A DNA stretch of 64,000 bases from NCBI RefSeq assembly GCF_014203395.1, contig NZ_JACHIW010000001.1, forward strand, positions 434,001 through 498,000, read 5' to 3'. The notes under the pieces are model-generated. The model was not told the origin of the DNA. It made no database searches and was given only the letters and a program-made list of their open reading frames with translations. Position numbers and translations under genes: made by a program. Source of the stretch: Saccharopolyspora phatthalungensis. GTDB lineage: Bacteria > Actinomycetota > Actinomycetes > Mycobacteriales > Pseudonocardiaceae. Below are positions 33,680 through 43,377 of this stretch, piece after piece (positions within the stretch are counted from its first letter, which is position 1; the number at the start of each line of letters is the position of its first letter).

Positions 33680-34425
33680 TCGGGCGCACTTTCCGCGCTC
33701 TGAGCGACGCGACTTTCCCGCATGCGATCGAACTCTGCGAAGAAGTGATCCCCCAGCTACGAACCTCCACAGATATCCACTGGTTCTCCGCCGCCCTGGT
33801 CTTCCCGGGGGTCAGCGCCTCCCTGCACGGCGACTCGCAACGAGTCACCGCCGTATACGAGGAACTTCTCGCGCTCTCACGCGAGCACGGTGAGAACTGG
33901 CGCCGTTCCTACGCCCTCTGGGGCCTCGGGGTCGAGGCCTGGCGTCAAGGCCAGCCAGAGCGCGCCGCGACACTGGCGCGGGAAAGCCTTGAACTCCAGC
34001 AAGAATTCAAAGACCACCACTGCACCGGACTGTGCGCCGAAACGATCGCGTGGGTCGCGACCAGCGAAGGCCGCTATGACGACGCCGCGCGGCTGTTCGG
34101 AGCCGCCGAAACCATCCGCCGTGAAGCGGGCGCACCCCTGCTCACCTTCCGTCGCTACCACGACGAGTGCGAACAACAAACTCGGCAGGCTCTCGGCGAC
34201 GACCACTACCGCAACTGCTTCGCCCAGGGGCTCGGATGTCAGCCTCGAACAAGCGATCGCATACCTCCGCGGCAAACCACTACGCGCCGAGCCCACACCT
34301 GAAGCAGAGCCTCGGGCACGCCTCAACGTGAACGAGAAATCGCCGAACTCGACCGCCAAGGAACGAGTAACAAACAAATCGCCAGCACGCTCGTCTTCAT
34401 CAACGGGTGCTTGGCCCGCTCTCCG
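33680..34425 (+). pseudogene. decayed LuxR-family regulator, C-terminal TPR and HTH remnants
   Basis: No start is seen; the frame enters with FRALSDATFPHAIELCEEVI and continues with TPR-type sequence (VYEELLALSREHGENWRRSY, RYDDAARLFGAAETIRREAG) to about 34230. A shift then gives SLEQAIAYLRGKPL, and a further shift gives a damaged LuxR helix-turn-helix (REREIAELDRQGTSNKQIAS). The N-terminal NB-ARC part is absent. It resembles the end of the intact regulator at 38216-40522 in arrangement. Confidence 0.7.
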
Positions 34426-34479
34426 CGACGTGTCTCGGAGACGATCTGTCTTCCGTACTCGCCGACAGCCTGAGTCCGT

Positions 34480-35388
34480 TTACTCGTGGGGAACTGAACT
34501 TGCGCGGCCGGTGATCGTGATCATGAAATCTGCCATCCGGTCGATTGCCTCCGCTGCTTCCGGGGTCCCCCCGGCCAGCGCCGGGTAGGAATGGATGGCT
34601 CCAGGCACCGAATGGAAACGAACGTTGTTCCCGGCTTCCGTCAGCTTTTCGACCAGCCGGGCGGAGTCGCTGTACAACACGTCCCTGGTGCCCGCCTCGA
34701 CATGCACCGGCGGGAGCTCGGTGAGGTCGGCGTAGAGGACCGAGGCGAGTGGGCTCCGCGGGTCCTGATCGTCGAGGTACAGCCGCGCCATTGACCCCGC
34801 TGACTCCTCGGTGGTGAGCGGATCATTGGTGGCCGGGGTCATCGATTCGCCACGGAGCTCCAGATCGGTCCAGGGCGACATCACCACGCCACCCGCCGGC
34901 AGCGGCAGGCCCTTCTCGCGTAGCTCAACGAGCACAGCCAACACGAGAGCCCCGCCCGCCGAGTCGCCGGTCAACACGATCTCTTGGGGACTGACACCGC
35001 TGTTGAGCAGCCAGCGGTAGGCAGCGAACGAGTCGGCGACGGCCGTCGGGAACGGGTACTCCGGCGCAAGCCGGTAGCCGAAGGCGAGGCACCGCATGCC
35101 CGACGCTCGCGACAGCGTCCCGTTGAACTGCCGCCACATCCACGGCTCGCCGCACACGTAGCCGCCACCGTGGAAGTACATGAAGCAGGCATCGCTCGCC
35201 TGCTCGCCCGTCCACACCCATTCCGACCGTGCTCCGCCGATACCACCCAGGTCCGCGGGCTCGGAGCGGATGTCCTCATCGACCGGCACTGCCCGCCACA
35301 CCCTCTCGTAGTGGCGCCGCTGCCCCGGAACATCCAAGGGAAAATCGGTAATGCTCTCGATCACTTCTAGCATTTCGCGGCTGACCAT
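34480..35388 (-). CDS. alpha/beta-hydrolase, hormone-sensitive-lipase family
   Basis: 302 residues from the ATG at 35388 behind AGAGGTGG. The oxyanion motif is HGGG at 73-76, the nucleophile Ser143 is in GDSAGG, and Asp237 and His267 (GAIHSYP) complete the triad. The family hydrolyses short-chain acyl esters. It is the last of a minus-strand group with a GMC oxidoreductase; the (Fe-S) remnant between them shows the group has suffered deletion. The physiological substrate is not predictable. Confidence 0.85.
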   Translation of the reverse strand: MVSREMLEVIESITDFPLDVPGQRRHYERVWRAVPVDEDIRSEPADLGGIGGARSEWVWTGEQASDACFMYFHGGGYVCGEPWMWRQFNGTLSRASGMRCLAFGYRLAPEYPFPTAVADSFAAYRWLLNSGVSPQEIVLTGDSAGGALVLAVLVELREKGLPLPAGGVVMSPWTDLELRGESMTPATNDPLTTEESAGSMARLYLDDQDPRSPLASVLYADLTELPPVHVEAGTRDVLYSDSARLVEKLTEAGNNVRFHSVPGAIHSYPALAGGTPEAAEAIDRMADFMITITGRASSVPHE

Positions 35389-35567
35389 GAACCCACCTCT
35401 CTCATATCGACGTCGAAGACCGGCACCTCGAAGTCGAGCTCCTCGGCCCAGGCGAGCCGGTCCTTGGCGTTCTGGCCCCATGGGTTGCCCTTGTTCTCCA
35501 GGTTCTTGAACATCCCGCCCAGCTCGGTGGGGAAGTTCGACTCGATCAGCACCGGGGAGCGGCGCAT
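35367..35567 (-). pseudogene. fragment of a heterodisulfide-reductase-like (Fe-S) protein
   Basis: 66 residues. MFKNLENKGNPWGQNAKDRL and WAEELDFEVPVFD resemble the linker before the C-terminal CCG domains of long (Fe-S)-binding oxidoreductases. The rest of that protein is missing on both sides. Its 3' end runs into the start of the esterase gene. A leftover of a deletion; no working protein is expected. Confidence 0.5.
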
Positions 35568-35576
35568 GTCCAGGAG

Positions 35577-36008
35577 TCAGACAGTCGGCCTATAAATTGG
35601 TCCCCGTTGCACAACGCGCTCTAGAAGGTGGATATAGGTCTTCACCTCGTCGTTCGCGACAGGTCGATTTTCCTGCCCCGGGTAACCGATGAGCGCGCGT
35701 ACCTCGGGGCTCATAAGGTAGGCGCCAGCGACGAGCACGCTGAACGCGTCGAACAGCTCGGGGCTGTTCTTGTGGAGCGTCTCGATTGCCTCGGCAGGAG
35801 GTTCATCCACAGCTTCGGCCAGGGACGCCCGGAACCGGTCGGCCAGGTCTGGGCGGGCACCGAGCGCGTGCTCGATCCAGATTGAATGCACGTCCATCTG
35901 CGTAGCAGCAGGCATCCCGGCAGCGTTGGGGATAAGGACATCGGCGCGGGCGCCACAGATGTCGCGCTCGTGATCGGTCAGCGTCACAGCAGGGTACGAG
36001 GCGGTCAT
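35577..36008 (-). CDS. small subunit of a GMC-type dehydrogenase (gluconate dehydrogenase subunit 3-like)
   Basis: 143 residues from the ATG at 36008 behind GGAGG, overlapping the stop of the oxidoreductase (ATGA). LTDHERDICGARADVLIPNA, FRASLAEAVDEPPAEAIETL, YLMSPEVRALIGYPGQ are like the small helical partner proteins (subunit 3) that accompany FAD-dependent GMC dehydrogenases. No Tat or Sec signal is visible, so export of the pair is not indicated. It probably stabilises the flavoprotein. Confidence 0.65.
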   Translation of the reverse strand: MTASYPAVTLTDHERDICGARADVLIPNAAGMPAATQMDVHSIWIEHALGARPDLADRFRASLAEAVDEPPAEAIETLHKNSPELFDAFSVLVAGAYLMSPEVRALIGYPGQENRPVANDEVKTYIHLLERVVQRGPIYRPTV

Positions 36009-37639
36009 AGGGGGACCTCCTGGTTTTTCCGGTTCGCGATGAGCTGCTCCATGGCACGCAGCGTGAGCGCGGTGATCGTGGCAGTTGGATTGACCGCAGC
36101 CGAGGTGACGAACGCGCTGCCATCGATGACGTAGAGGTTCGGCACGTCGTGCGCGCGATGCCACTCGTTGATCACTGAGTCGGCGGGGTCGAGGCCCATC
36201 CGGGCCGTTCCCATGATGTGCCAGCCGCAGTCCCGCATGAGGGGTGTGATGTGGACCTCGGTCGCACCGGCGGCTTTGTGCGCATCGCGGGCTCGTTCGA
36301 GGTTGAAATCCATCAGCCGTCGCGTGTTATCCGACGACCGATAGATGATCTTTGGCGATGGGATGCCGTCGGAGTCGGTCTGTTTCGAGTCGAGGACGAC
36401 CCGGTTTTCCAGGTCAGGCAAGTCCTCTGCCGTGATTCCCCACTCGAACGACCGGCCGAGAGTCCTGCGGATCCGGTGGTGGAAGTTCTCGCCCCAGACC
36501 TCCTCGACCGGACTGTCGCTGTAACCGGCGCGCAGCCCCAGGGGACCGCCGCTGGGCATGACCTGCCACTTGCTTCCGCGCGCAAAGCCACGGCTGGCAT
36601 CAGTCTCGTAGAACTCGAAGGTCTGGATCGCGTGCCCTGCAGGACCGAGCCAGCTCTCCAGCGGCTCGTCGTAGACACCCGTCGCCGCAGCATAGGGATG
36701 CATCATCAGGCGACGGCCGACAAGACCGGAAGAATTCGCGAGCCCGTCAGGGTGGGCTCGCGACGTCGAGAGGAGCAACAGGCGCGCGGTGCCGATGCCG
36801 TTGGCAGCCATAACGATCACATCGGCGGCCTGATGCCTCTCTGCGCCGTTCCGATCGATATAGACCGCCCCGGTCGCGAGGCCCTTCGCATCGGTGGTGA
36901 CCTCCTTGACCCTCGCCCCGGTGACTAGGCGCGCGCCCGCATCGATGGCGTCAGGCCAGTGCGTGATATCCACCGAGCCCTTCGCACCTTCGGGACAGCC
37001 TGTCAGGCATGTCCCCCGGCGGACGCAGGCGTTCATGTGGCGATATTTCCTCGCCGAAATCGCGTTGGGCGCGGGCCACCAGTGCCAACCCAACTTGTCC
37101 AGGCCTTCCGCCGCCTTCCGGCCGATCTTGTTGATCGGCATGGGCGGATTGGGATAGGGCGCCTTGTCGGGATACGCGGGATCGCCCGCGAGACCCGAGA
37201 CGCCCATGTCGATCTCGGTCCGTCCATAGAAGGGAGCAAGGTCTTCGTAGCTGATCGGCCAGTCGTCGCCCACGCCGTCACGGGTTCGGGTCTGGAAGTC
37301 CGACGGCAGCATCCGCACCCATTGTGCTGCGTACAAGATCGTGCTCCCGCCGACGCCGTTGAACATCAGCGGGTTGACATCGGATTCGCTGGTGTCGATC
37401 GGATAGTCCGAGGCCCGAGCCCGCGTGTTTGGGTTGGGATGCCAGTCCTTCTGTGCCTTGAGCTCCCACTCCGGGCGGGCTCCCGCGAACTCGGTCGGCC
37501 TGGTCCAATCGCCTTGCTCCAGGCACACCACCGAGAAGCCCGCCTTCGACAGCTCGACTGCGGCGAAAGCACCGGAGGCGCCCGCTCCCACGATCAGGAC
37601 GTCGGCCTTCTCCTCGCGGAGATTGTCACGGCCGTTCAT
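36005..37639 (-). CDS. GMC-family FAD-dependent oxidoreductase
   Basis: 544 residues from the ATG at 37639. FAD binding is shown by GAGASG at 18-23 and the Glu of CLEQGDW. The GMC core follows: GVGGSTILYAAQWVRM, CVRRGTCLTGCPEGAKGS (a Cys cluster typical of the gluconate/sorbose dehydrogenase branch), and VIVMAANGIGTARLLLLS. The catalytic end is CGWHIMGTARMG and DGSAFVTSAAVNPTATITAL. It oxidises an alcohol or sugar; electron acceptor and substrate are unknown. Translationally coupled to its small subunit. Confidence 0.85.
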   Translation of the reverse strand: MNGRDNLREEKADVLIVGAGASGAFAAVELSKAGFSVVCLEQGDWTRPTEFAGARPEWELKAQKDWHPNPNTRARASDYPIDTSESDVNPLMFNGVGGSTILYAAQWVRMLPSDFQTRTRDGVGDDWPISYEDLAPFYGRTEIDMGVSGLAGDPAYPDKAPYPNPPMPINKIGRKAAEGLDKLGWHWWPAPNAISARKYRHMNACVRRGTCLTGCPEGAKGSVDITHWPDAIDAGARLVTGARVKEVTTDAKGLATGAVYIDRNGAERHQAADVIVMAANGIGTARLLLLSTSRAHPDGLANSSGLVGRRLMMHPYAAATGVYDEPLESWLGPAGHAIQTFEFYETDASRGFARGSKWQVMPSGGPLGLRAGYSDSPVEEVWGENFHHRIRRTLGRSFEWGITAEDLPDLENRVVLDSKQTDSDGIPSPKIIYRSSDNTRRLMDFNLERARDAHKAAGATEVHITPLMRDCGWHIMGTARMGLDPADSVINEWHRAHDVPNLYVIDGSAFVTSAAVNPTATITALTLRAMEQLIANRKNQEVPL

Positions 37640-38131
37640 ACGCGCCGTCCTTCCATGGTCTTGCCGGTTCGGAGGTGCCGTTCCAGGGCGTCGGTCGAGA
37701 ACTGAACGCTTTCCGTTCGGCCACGATGTGCAGGACATGGTCCCGCTCCTCGTGCTGACCGGCGAGGCAGCGCAGCGCCCCGCTCTTACTCGGACTTCGT
37801 CGAGGACTACCCTGCCCGGGGGGCAGGCACCGCGGGCAACGCGATTGAGTCGCTGAATGCCCGCTACTGCCGACCAGTACGAGCCAGGGCGCACTTCCGG
37901 CCGAGCAAGCAGCCTTGAAGTGCCAGTAGCTTGTGACCCGCAGCATGCACCCGACCGGCACGGGCCACAACCAATGGACGATGCGATGGAAACCAGTCAT
38001 CAACGCCTTCGCCATCGCCTTCGCCATCGCCTTCGGCGACCGCTGGTCGGCCGCCGAAACCTACTAACCGAACACCGTTGCCGAGGCAGACCTCCCCGGC
38101 TGAGCAAAAATCGCGGCGATTAACAGGAGCG
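37640..38131 (+). other. intergenic region with a C-terminal gene remnant and a 12-bp tandem repeat
   Basis: At 37933-38067 a plus frame reads TGHNQWTMRWKPVINAF and ends GDRWSAAETY, which looks like the C-terminal end of a lost protein (perhaps a transposase). Within it the unit CGCCTTCGCCAT occurs at 38004, 38016 and partly 38028. The rest shows nothing coding. Confidence 0.35.
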
Positions 38132-38215
38132 ATGCCGGGTAATGTTGTCTATCAGCGTTGCCATTGGTGCTCACGTGACCAGCGAGAGCTCGTTGTCCCA
38201 CTCTATGCTGGATTT

Positions 38216-40522
38216 GTGGCTGCACCGAGGGCGGTGACTGGCTCTGTCGGCAGCTTGCCGGCTGAGCTGACGAGTTTTGTCGGCCGGCGGGTGGAGCGAG
38301 CGGAGATCAGGCGGCTGCTGTCAAGGGCGCGACTGGTGACACTGACCGGTTTCGGCGGGGTGGGCAAAACACGGCTGGCCTTGCGCGCGGCGACGGAGTT
38401 ACGCCGGGCGTTCCCAGACGGGGTGTGGTTTGCCGACCTTTCGACGCTCAGTGATCCCGTTCTCGTCCCCGACACGGTCGCCAGCGCATTGAAGCTGCAC
38501 CCGCAGTCACCACGCGGGGCCATCGGCGTTCTGACGGAGTTCCTTGCGCCGCGTCACGCGCTGCTGGTGTTGGACAGCTGCGAGCATCTGCTGGATCCGT
38601 GCGCTGAACTGGCAGGCTCGGTGCTGCAGTCCGCCCCGAACCTGCGCATCCTCGCGACGAGCCGACAGTCATTGAACACCGCCGGAGAGCAGATCCTTCC
38701 GGTGATGCCGTTGCCGGTCCCAGACAAGCTGCACCCTCGCGTCGCGCAGATAGAGGATTCATCGATCAACTTGTTTCTCGACCGTGCCAGGGCCGTGGTG
38801 CCTGACCTCCGACTAACCGACGACAACATGGACAAGGTGCTCGCGCTCTGCCAGCAACTCGAGGGCGTGCCGCTTGCCCTGGAGCTCGCCGCCGTCCAGT
38901 TACGCGGAATGGGTCTCACCGAGGTTCTGGAGCAGCTGTCCGGTCGCTTCCCATCACTTACGTGGAATCGGGTAGCCGGAGACCGGCAACATAGTTTACG
39001 GGAGTGCATCGAGTGGAGTTACGAGCTGTGCACACCGGAAGAACGCGACCTTTGGGCGCAGGCGGCGGTCTTCGCTGGCGGTTTCGAACTTGACGCCATC
39101 GAATCTATCGCCACGGCAACCTCCCACGACAGCGAGCCTGCGCTTGCGAGCGTCCTGTTTTCGCTGGTGGATAAGTCCATTTTGATCCGCGAGGAGCATG
39201 ATGGCAAGACGCGCTATCGCATGCTGGAAATCATCCGCCAGTACGGACAGCAGCGGTTGCGCGATTCCGGACAATGGATAACCGCGCGCCGTCGCCACCG
39301 CGACTTCTATGCCGACTTTGTTGACCAAGCGCAGGCAGGGTGGGGCAAGGTACGCGAGAGCGAATGGTTCGCTCGACTGCGCCGTGAACACGCTAACCTG
39401 CAAGCGGCGTTGGAGTTCTGCGCGACCGAGCCTGGCGAGGCAGTTACCGGCCTGCGCATCGCGGCTGGCTTACGTCACCACTGGATGACACGAGGGCTGG
39501 TCCGTGAAGGACGCCATTGGATCACACGTCTCCGCACGCAAACGTCATCGGACACCCACGCCACAATCCTGGCCATCAACACCGCTGTTTGGCTGGCCAC
39601 TTTGCAAGGCGACCTCACCATGGCGGCCTCGTTACTAGAGGACGGCCGTGCACTGGCCCGCAAGTTCGGTGAGCCGGCCGAGGCGTTCATCCGTCAGGCC
39701 TCCGGTTTCCGGGCTTTGTTCGCCGATGACCTGTCCCGGGCAGCCAGCGATTTCGAAAAGGCACTTGCCACTTTCGAGACCATAGGAAATTCCGGCGAAC
39801 AGGTCTATACGCTGTTTCTGCTTGCGCTTGTGCATACCTTTGCGGGCGATTTCGAACGTGCGCCGACCCGCTATCACGAATGCTTAGCGCTCGACCCCCC
39901 GGACGAAATTCTGATCCGCGCCAAGTGTCTGAGCTGGTTAGCCATCCTGCACACAGGGGACATCCAAGGGGCCCTCAAGATGGAACAGGAAAGCCTGCGG
40001 CTGAAATATTCGATCGACGACCACTTTGGCATAGCCATCTCGATCGATGCCATGGCATGGATCACGGCCCGGAGCAATCCGCGGCGCGCAGCCGCCCTGC
40101 TTGGCGCCGCCGTCACACGCTTTGAGGAGATGGGCATCCCCATCACCTCGCTACCCGGTCTGTTCACCCGCCACCAGGAGTGCGAGACACGCCTGCGACA
40201 GACGCTAGCCGATACCTTCGCGGATGCCTACACCCAGGGCGCCAGCCTGCGGCGTGATACCGCGATTCAATACGCCTTGACGGAAGAGCCCCACGCACAG
40301 CCTGCACCCGACTCGGCCCGATCACCTTTCGATCTTCTCACACCCCGCGAGTCGGAGGTAGCCGCGTTGGTCTCCCAGGGCCTGTCCAATAAGGACATCG
40401 CGAAGATGCTCCTTATCTCCCAACGCACGGCGGAATCCCATGTCCAGCACATCCTTGCCAAGCTCAGCTTCGCCTCCCGTGCCCAGATCGCGACCTGGAT
40501 CACGGAACGGCGCAGCAAATAG
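38216..40522 (+). CDS. LuxR-family regulator with NB-ARC and TPR domains
   Basis: 768 residues from the GTG at 38216; an ATG at 38132 (AGGAG two bases before) would add 28. The ATPase part has GFGGVGKT at 45-52, ALLVLDSCEHLLDP (Walker B) and ILATSRQSL. TPR-like helical repeats fill residues 370-690. The end is a complete LuxR helix-turn-helix (LTPRESEVAALVSQGLSNKD, TAESHVQHILAKLSFASR). Such large ATP-dependent regulators (LAL/MalT-like) are usually activators; the divergent GMC operon 600 bases away is a possible target. Confidence 0.85.
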   Translation: MAAPRAVTGSVGSLPAELTSFVGRRVERAEIRRLLSRARLVTLTGFGGVGKTRLALRAATELRRAFPDGVWFADLSTLSDPVLVPDTVASALKLHPQSPRGAIGVLTEFLAPRHALLVLDSCEHLLDPCAELAGSVLQSAPNLRILATSRQSLNTAGEQILPVMPLPVPDKLHPRVAQIEDSSINLFLDRARAVVPDLRLTDDNMDKVLALCQQLEGVPLALELAAVQLRGMGLTEVLEQLSGRFPSLTWNRVAGDRQHSLRECIEWSYELCTPEERDLWAQAAVFAGGFELDAIESIATATSHDSEPALASVLFSLVDKSILIREEHDGKTRYRMLEIIRQYGQQRLRDSGQWITARRRHRDFYADFVDQAQAGWGKVRESEWFARLRREHANLQAALEFCATEPGEAVTGLRIAAGLRHHWMTRGLVREGRHWITRLRTQTSSDTHATILAINTAVWLATLQGDLTMAASLLEDGRALARKFGEPAEAFIRQASGFRALFADDLSRAASDFEKALATFETIGNSGEQVYTLFLLALVHTFAGDFERAPTRYHECLALDPPDEILIRAKCLSWLAILHTGDIQGALKMEQESLRLKYSIDDHFGIAISIDAMAWITARSNPRRAAALLGAAVTRFEEMGIPITSLPGLFTRHQECETRLRQTLADTFADAYTQGASLRRDTAIQYALTEEPHAQPAPDSARSPFDLLTPRESEVAALVSQGLSNKDIAKMLLISQRTAESHVQHILAKLSFASRAQIATWITERRSK

Positions 40523-40586
40523 CCACTCAGCAGGTCACCGGAGGAGCTTGATCCTGCGTTGCTCCCCCGATGACCTGGTGTTTCGA

Positions 40587-40630
40587 GGTGGGCGCAGCTG
40601 GGTTCGAACCAGCGACCCCTTGCTTGTAAG
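40587..40630 (-). repeat. copy of the 3' half of tRNA-Val (distal att site of the defence island)
   Basis: The 44 bases match 52683-52726 with two differences (40599 and 40611), which are the two partners of one T-arm base pair, so the fold is preserved. It starts within the anticodon loop and lacks the 5' half, so it is no gene. Same orientation as the intact tRNA, as expected for attL/attR. Confidence 0.8.
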
Positions 40631-41502
40631 TTGTGTCCACAGGAGACAGCGAACTGCGAAAATCGAAGAAACCGCAGGACAATGCTGTGAAGTACAGCGC
40701 CGTTGCGAGCAGTACAACGCAGCTCAGGACAGCACGTTCCTCCCATTTCCCTCCACGGCACGTGAGCGTCTGCACCCCAGGAAGCAACCGGGCTCGACCC
40801 AGCAACCCTTCGGTTACCGGGCCAGCCTGGACGCCAATCAATCTAGCTGGAAACTTTGCAATCGCTCACGCCTTCAATCGGCATGATTCGACATCATTCG
40901 ACCACGAGTCTGCACCATAAATGCACCCTCGTTCGTGTTCTTGCTTCCCGAGGTGAGCTCAAGATCTTGTGCAGCTTCCAAGAGTCTTCACAACCCTGAT
41001 CACCACCGGAACGACAACGCTGGTCAGCCCTTTCCTCGACAGCACCGGGCCAGTTGCATAGGCGAAGGAGTCCTCGTGAGCCCTACCGCGTCGAGGTAGA
41101 CACGGCCACATCGCCCCGACCCGCGAAAATAGAGATCATGCAGGTCGGGGCAGTTCTGTTGTGGACGGTCGAGAGCGGTTCAGCGCAGAATGGAACCTCC
41201 GAGATTCCTCCCAAGTTGGCGCTCCCAAGGCGGAATCGGCCGTCGGCATCTCGTGGCGCGCTGTCGTGAACTGTGCTGCGTGCACCCTTGCCAGCATCGT
41301 GAGATCCGGCTGAAGAGCCACCGTGACGTCACGGCAGGAGCGATATTGTTCATGTGTATCCGCGACATGAGCATTCCGGCTTCGTGTGCTTGTCGTTGTC
41401 GTCGTGAAGCGTGAACACCAGTGAAGCGCCATGCCCTTATCTCCGATCGCGAAAGCGAACCACGACGGGGATCGACATCGCCTGCAGGCGGCACGGAACC
41501 GT
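40631..41502. other. non-coding left arm of the island
   Basis: About 870 bases with no credible gene: short frames on both strands have mixed, Arg/Cys/His-rich composition. It may be the remains of a deleted integrase gene, which would be expected next to this att site; I see no tyrosine-recombinase motif. Confidence 0.35.
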
Positions 41503-43188
41503 TCACGCAGCCACGTCGTGAACCTCGTCAGCGGCGTCAGCTTCGATACCGACGACCTCAACCTCCACTCCCCGCTCCTCCAGCAGCTTCACTGTCTGCG
41601 CGAGCGCGACCTGCGAGAACGCGAACAGCGTGTCAGGGGTGAGGTCGACACCCTTCTTGAGAAGGATCGCGAAGACGACGCGCTTGGGCTTGAAGTCCTT
41701 CGGTATGACGCGACCGCTGACGTCATGGACCTTGCGCGCGAACCGCTCCCGAACCTCGGCGCTCTCCAGCAGCATCTGCACGGCCACGAGCCCCTGGTGG
41801 AACAGGTGACTCAGGGCATCGGACGCACTCGCCTGCTTGACCATGACCATTGTGCCATCGGCGGCGAGCAGGTCGCAGACTTCCAGTGTGTCGGGCGATT
41901 TCAGCGGGTTGCGCACCTTTTTCTTGTCCAGGCACACGTACCCGGCGTCCGGGCACCGCTTTGGGGCGTTCTCGTTGTAGTCGCTTTCTTCCTCCCCAGG
42001 CATCCACTTCGGCAATTCCACGGACGCCTTCGGCCTGATCACCCTGGTCACGGTATTGACGATCTCGGGCAGGTATCGTTCGCCGATCTCGTACCACTGG
42101 TTGTCGGTGAGGTGGAACCGACGGGACCCGATCGACAACAAGTTCGCTTCCAGCCACCGGATCAGCGGGTCGGTGGCCAAATCATTCGAGGCCCGGTCGC
42201 CGACGCGCCGGAACAGCGCCACTTCCGCATCACGCAACGCGGGCACACGGTGACCGGGCCGGTGCATTCCCAGTCTCTTCAGCACGTATTCCAGGTCGAA
42301 CTCGTCGGAGTGGCGCCACTCGGATTTGCTGATCTTGATGCGGTAGTTCCGCGCCTCGGCGATCTCGTCAAGGCGGTTGTACGGCATTGCGGCCGTGACG
42401 AGCCCACTGGCAGGATCCCCCAACACGTCGTCCAGCACTCGATCCAGTTCCTCCACTGTCGCTTCATCGCGGACCGGTCGGACGTGCTCGATGAATTCCA
42501 GCGCGCGGTGCGGCGAGTTCTGGCGGCACACCCGAGCGACTTCCCGGATGTCGGCGACCAGGTTCTTCGCCTCGATGCCGAGCGGCAGCTGGAGCCCGTA
42601 CCCTCCGTCTACCCGGACGAGTGTGTCGTTACCGAGGCGAGTCCGCGTCAGTGCCACTCCGTGGATCTCGCCGGCCACCTTGCGCACGATCCGCAGGTAC
42701 TCCTTGACACCAAGCCGACTCACCGGTGCTCCGCCCGCGATCATGGTGATGTCGGTACGTCCCTCGCCCAGCACTTTCGAGGTCATGCCGAAAACTGCGT
42801 TGGGGTCTACGGCCCGTAGTGCGAAGGTCAGGCCGAAGTTCGTGTCCTTGAGCCGGTCGGGAATCAGCCGGAATCCCTGGTCGAAGCCGATCGCGTAGAC
42901 CTGACCGTCGACGGCGAGCACCAGCACGGCGGACGAGCGCCAGCTCGGCTCGGCCACGTCGCATCCTGTCGTGCGCCGGACCTCCGGGCACCACTCCGCC
43001 TGGTCACGCACGTCGTTCACCGTCACGAGCAGGGCCGGGATGTCGAGCTCGGTGAAATACGGCGCCTCCTGCACCGTGTGGTCGAGTGCGTCGAGGCGGT
43101 CGTGATCCAGCGCTTTCCGCAAACCGTCGGGGGTCGCTGGTACACCGATGAGGCGGTAGAGCGTGTGCTTGGACGTGTTCGTCGCCAT
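41503..43188 (-). CDS. DUF6119/TIGR04141-family protein
   Basis: 561 residues from the ATG at 43188 behind GGAGA; an in-frame start at 43200 adds four. Characteristic stretches are LYRLIGVPATPDGLRKAL, VLAVDGQVYAIGFDQGFRLI, FGLTFALRAVDPNAVFGMTS and FHLTDNQWYEIGERYLPEIV. It looks like the sporadically distributed TIGR04141 family, often found near restriction or other defence genes; the activity is unproven. There is no signal or membrane segment. The C-terminal third has KRVVFAILLKKGVDLTPDTL, a typical end. It diverges from the restriction operon across a 190-bp promoter region. Confidence 0.75.
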   Translation of the reverse strand: MATNTSKHTLYRLIGVPATPDGLRKALDHDRLDALDHTVQEAPYFTELDIPALLVTVNDVRDQAEWCPEVRRTTGCDVAEPSWRSSAVLVLAVDGQVYAIGFDQGFRLIPDRLKDTNFGLTFALRAVDPNAVFGMTSKVLGEGRTDITMIAGGAPVSRLGVKEYLRIVRKVAGEIHGVALTRTRLGNDTLVRVDGGYGLQLPLGIEAKNLVADIREVARVCRQNSPHRALEFIEHVRPVRDEATVEELDRVLDDVLGDPASGLVTAAMPYNRLDEIAEARNYRIKISKSEWRHSDEFDLEYVLKRLGMHRPGHRVPALRDAEVALFRRVGDRASNDLATDPLIRWLEANLLSIGSRRFHLTDNQWYEIGERYLPEIVNTVTRVIRPKASVELPKWMPGEEESDYNENAPKRCPDAGYVCLDKKKVRNPLKSPDTLEVCDLLAADGTMVMVKQASASDALSHLFHQGLVAVQMLLESAEVRERFARKVHDVSGRVIPKDFKPKRVVFAILLKKGVDLTPDTLFAFSQVALAQTVKLLEERGVEVEVVGIEADAADEVHDVAA

Positions 43189-43297
43189 GTGCTTCTCCAC
43201 GGTTCCGAGTCCGGAGTCGGTCTCTCCGGGCTGACGGGGAAGATCGGGACCGCTTCGACAGTGACAGCAGGCACACTGGATACACGAAGTTTTTTCC

Positions 43298-43335
43298 GAT
43301 AAGTAGGGTTATCAGAATAATCTTTCACTAAGATT
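43298..43335. promoter_or_regulatory. two inverted repeats in the AT-rich divergent promoter
   Basis: GATAA(6)TTATC at 43298-43313 and AATCTT(5)AAGATT at 43319-43335 lie between the DUF6119 gene and the restriction operon. They are candidate operators for the HTH protein encoded next. Confidence 0.4.
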
Positions 43336-43377
43336 GCTCGGCGATCTACTCTTGCGGTGATCGAGAGGAGACCGACC

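Noticed and set aside
38004..38039. 12-bp tandem repeat considered as a CRISPR or regulatory array
   Set aside because: Only about three units without spacers; it encodes a simple Ala-Phe-Ala-Ile repeat in a short gene remnant.
40587..40630. second tRNA-Val gene
   Set aside because: Only the 3' half is present; the D-arm and 5' acceptor strand are missing, so it is an att copy.
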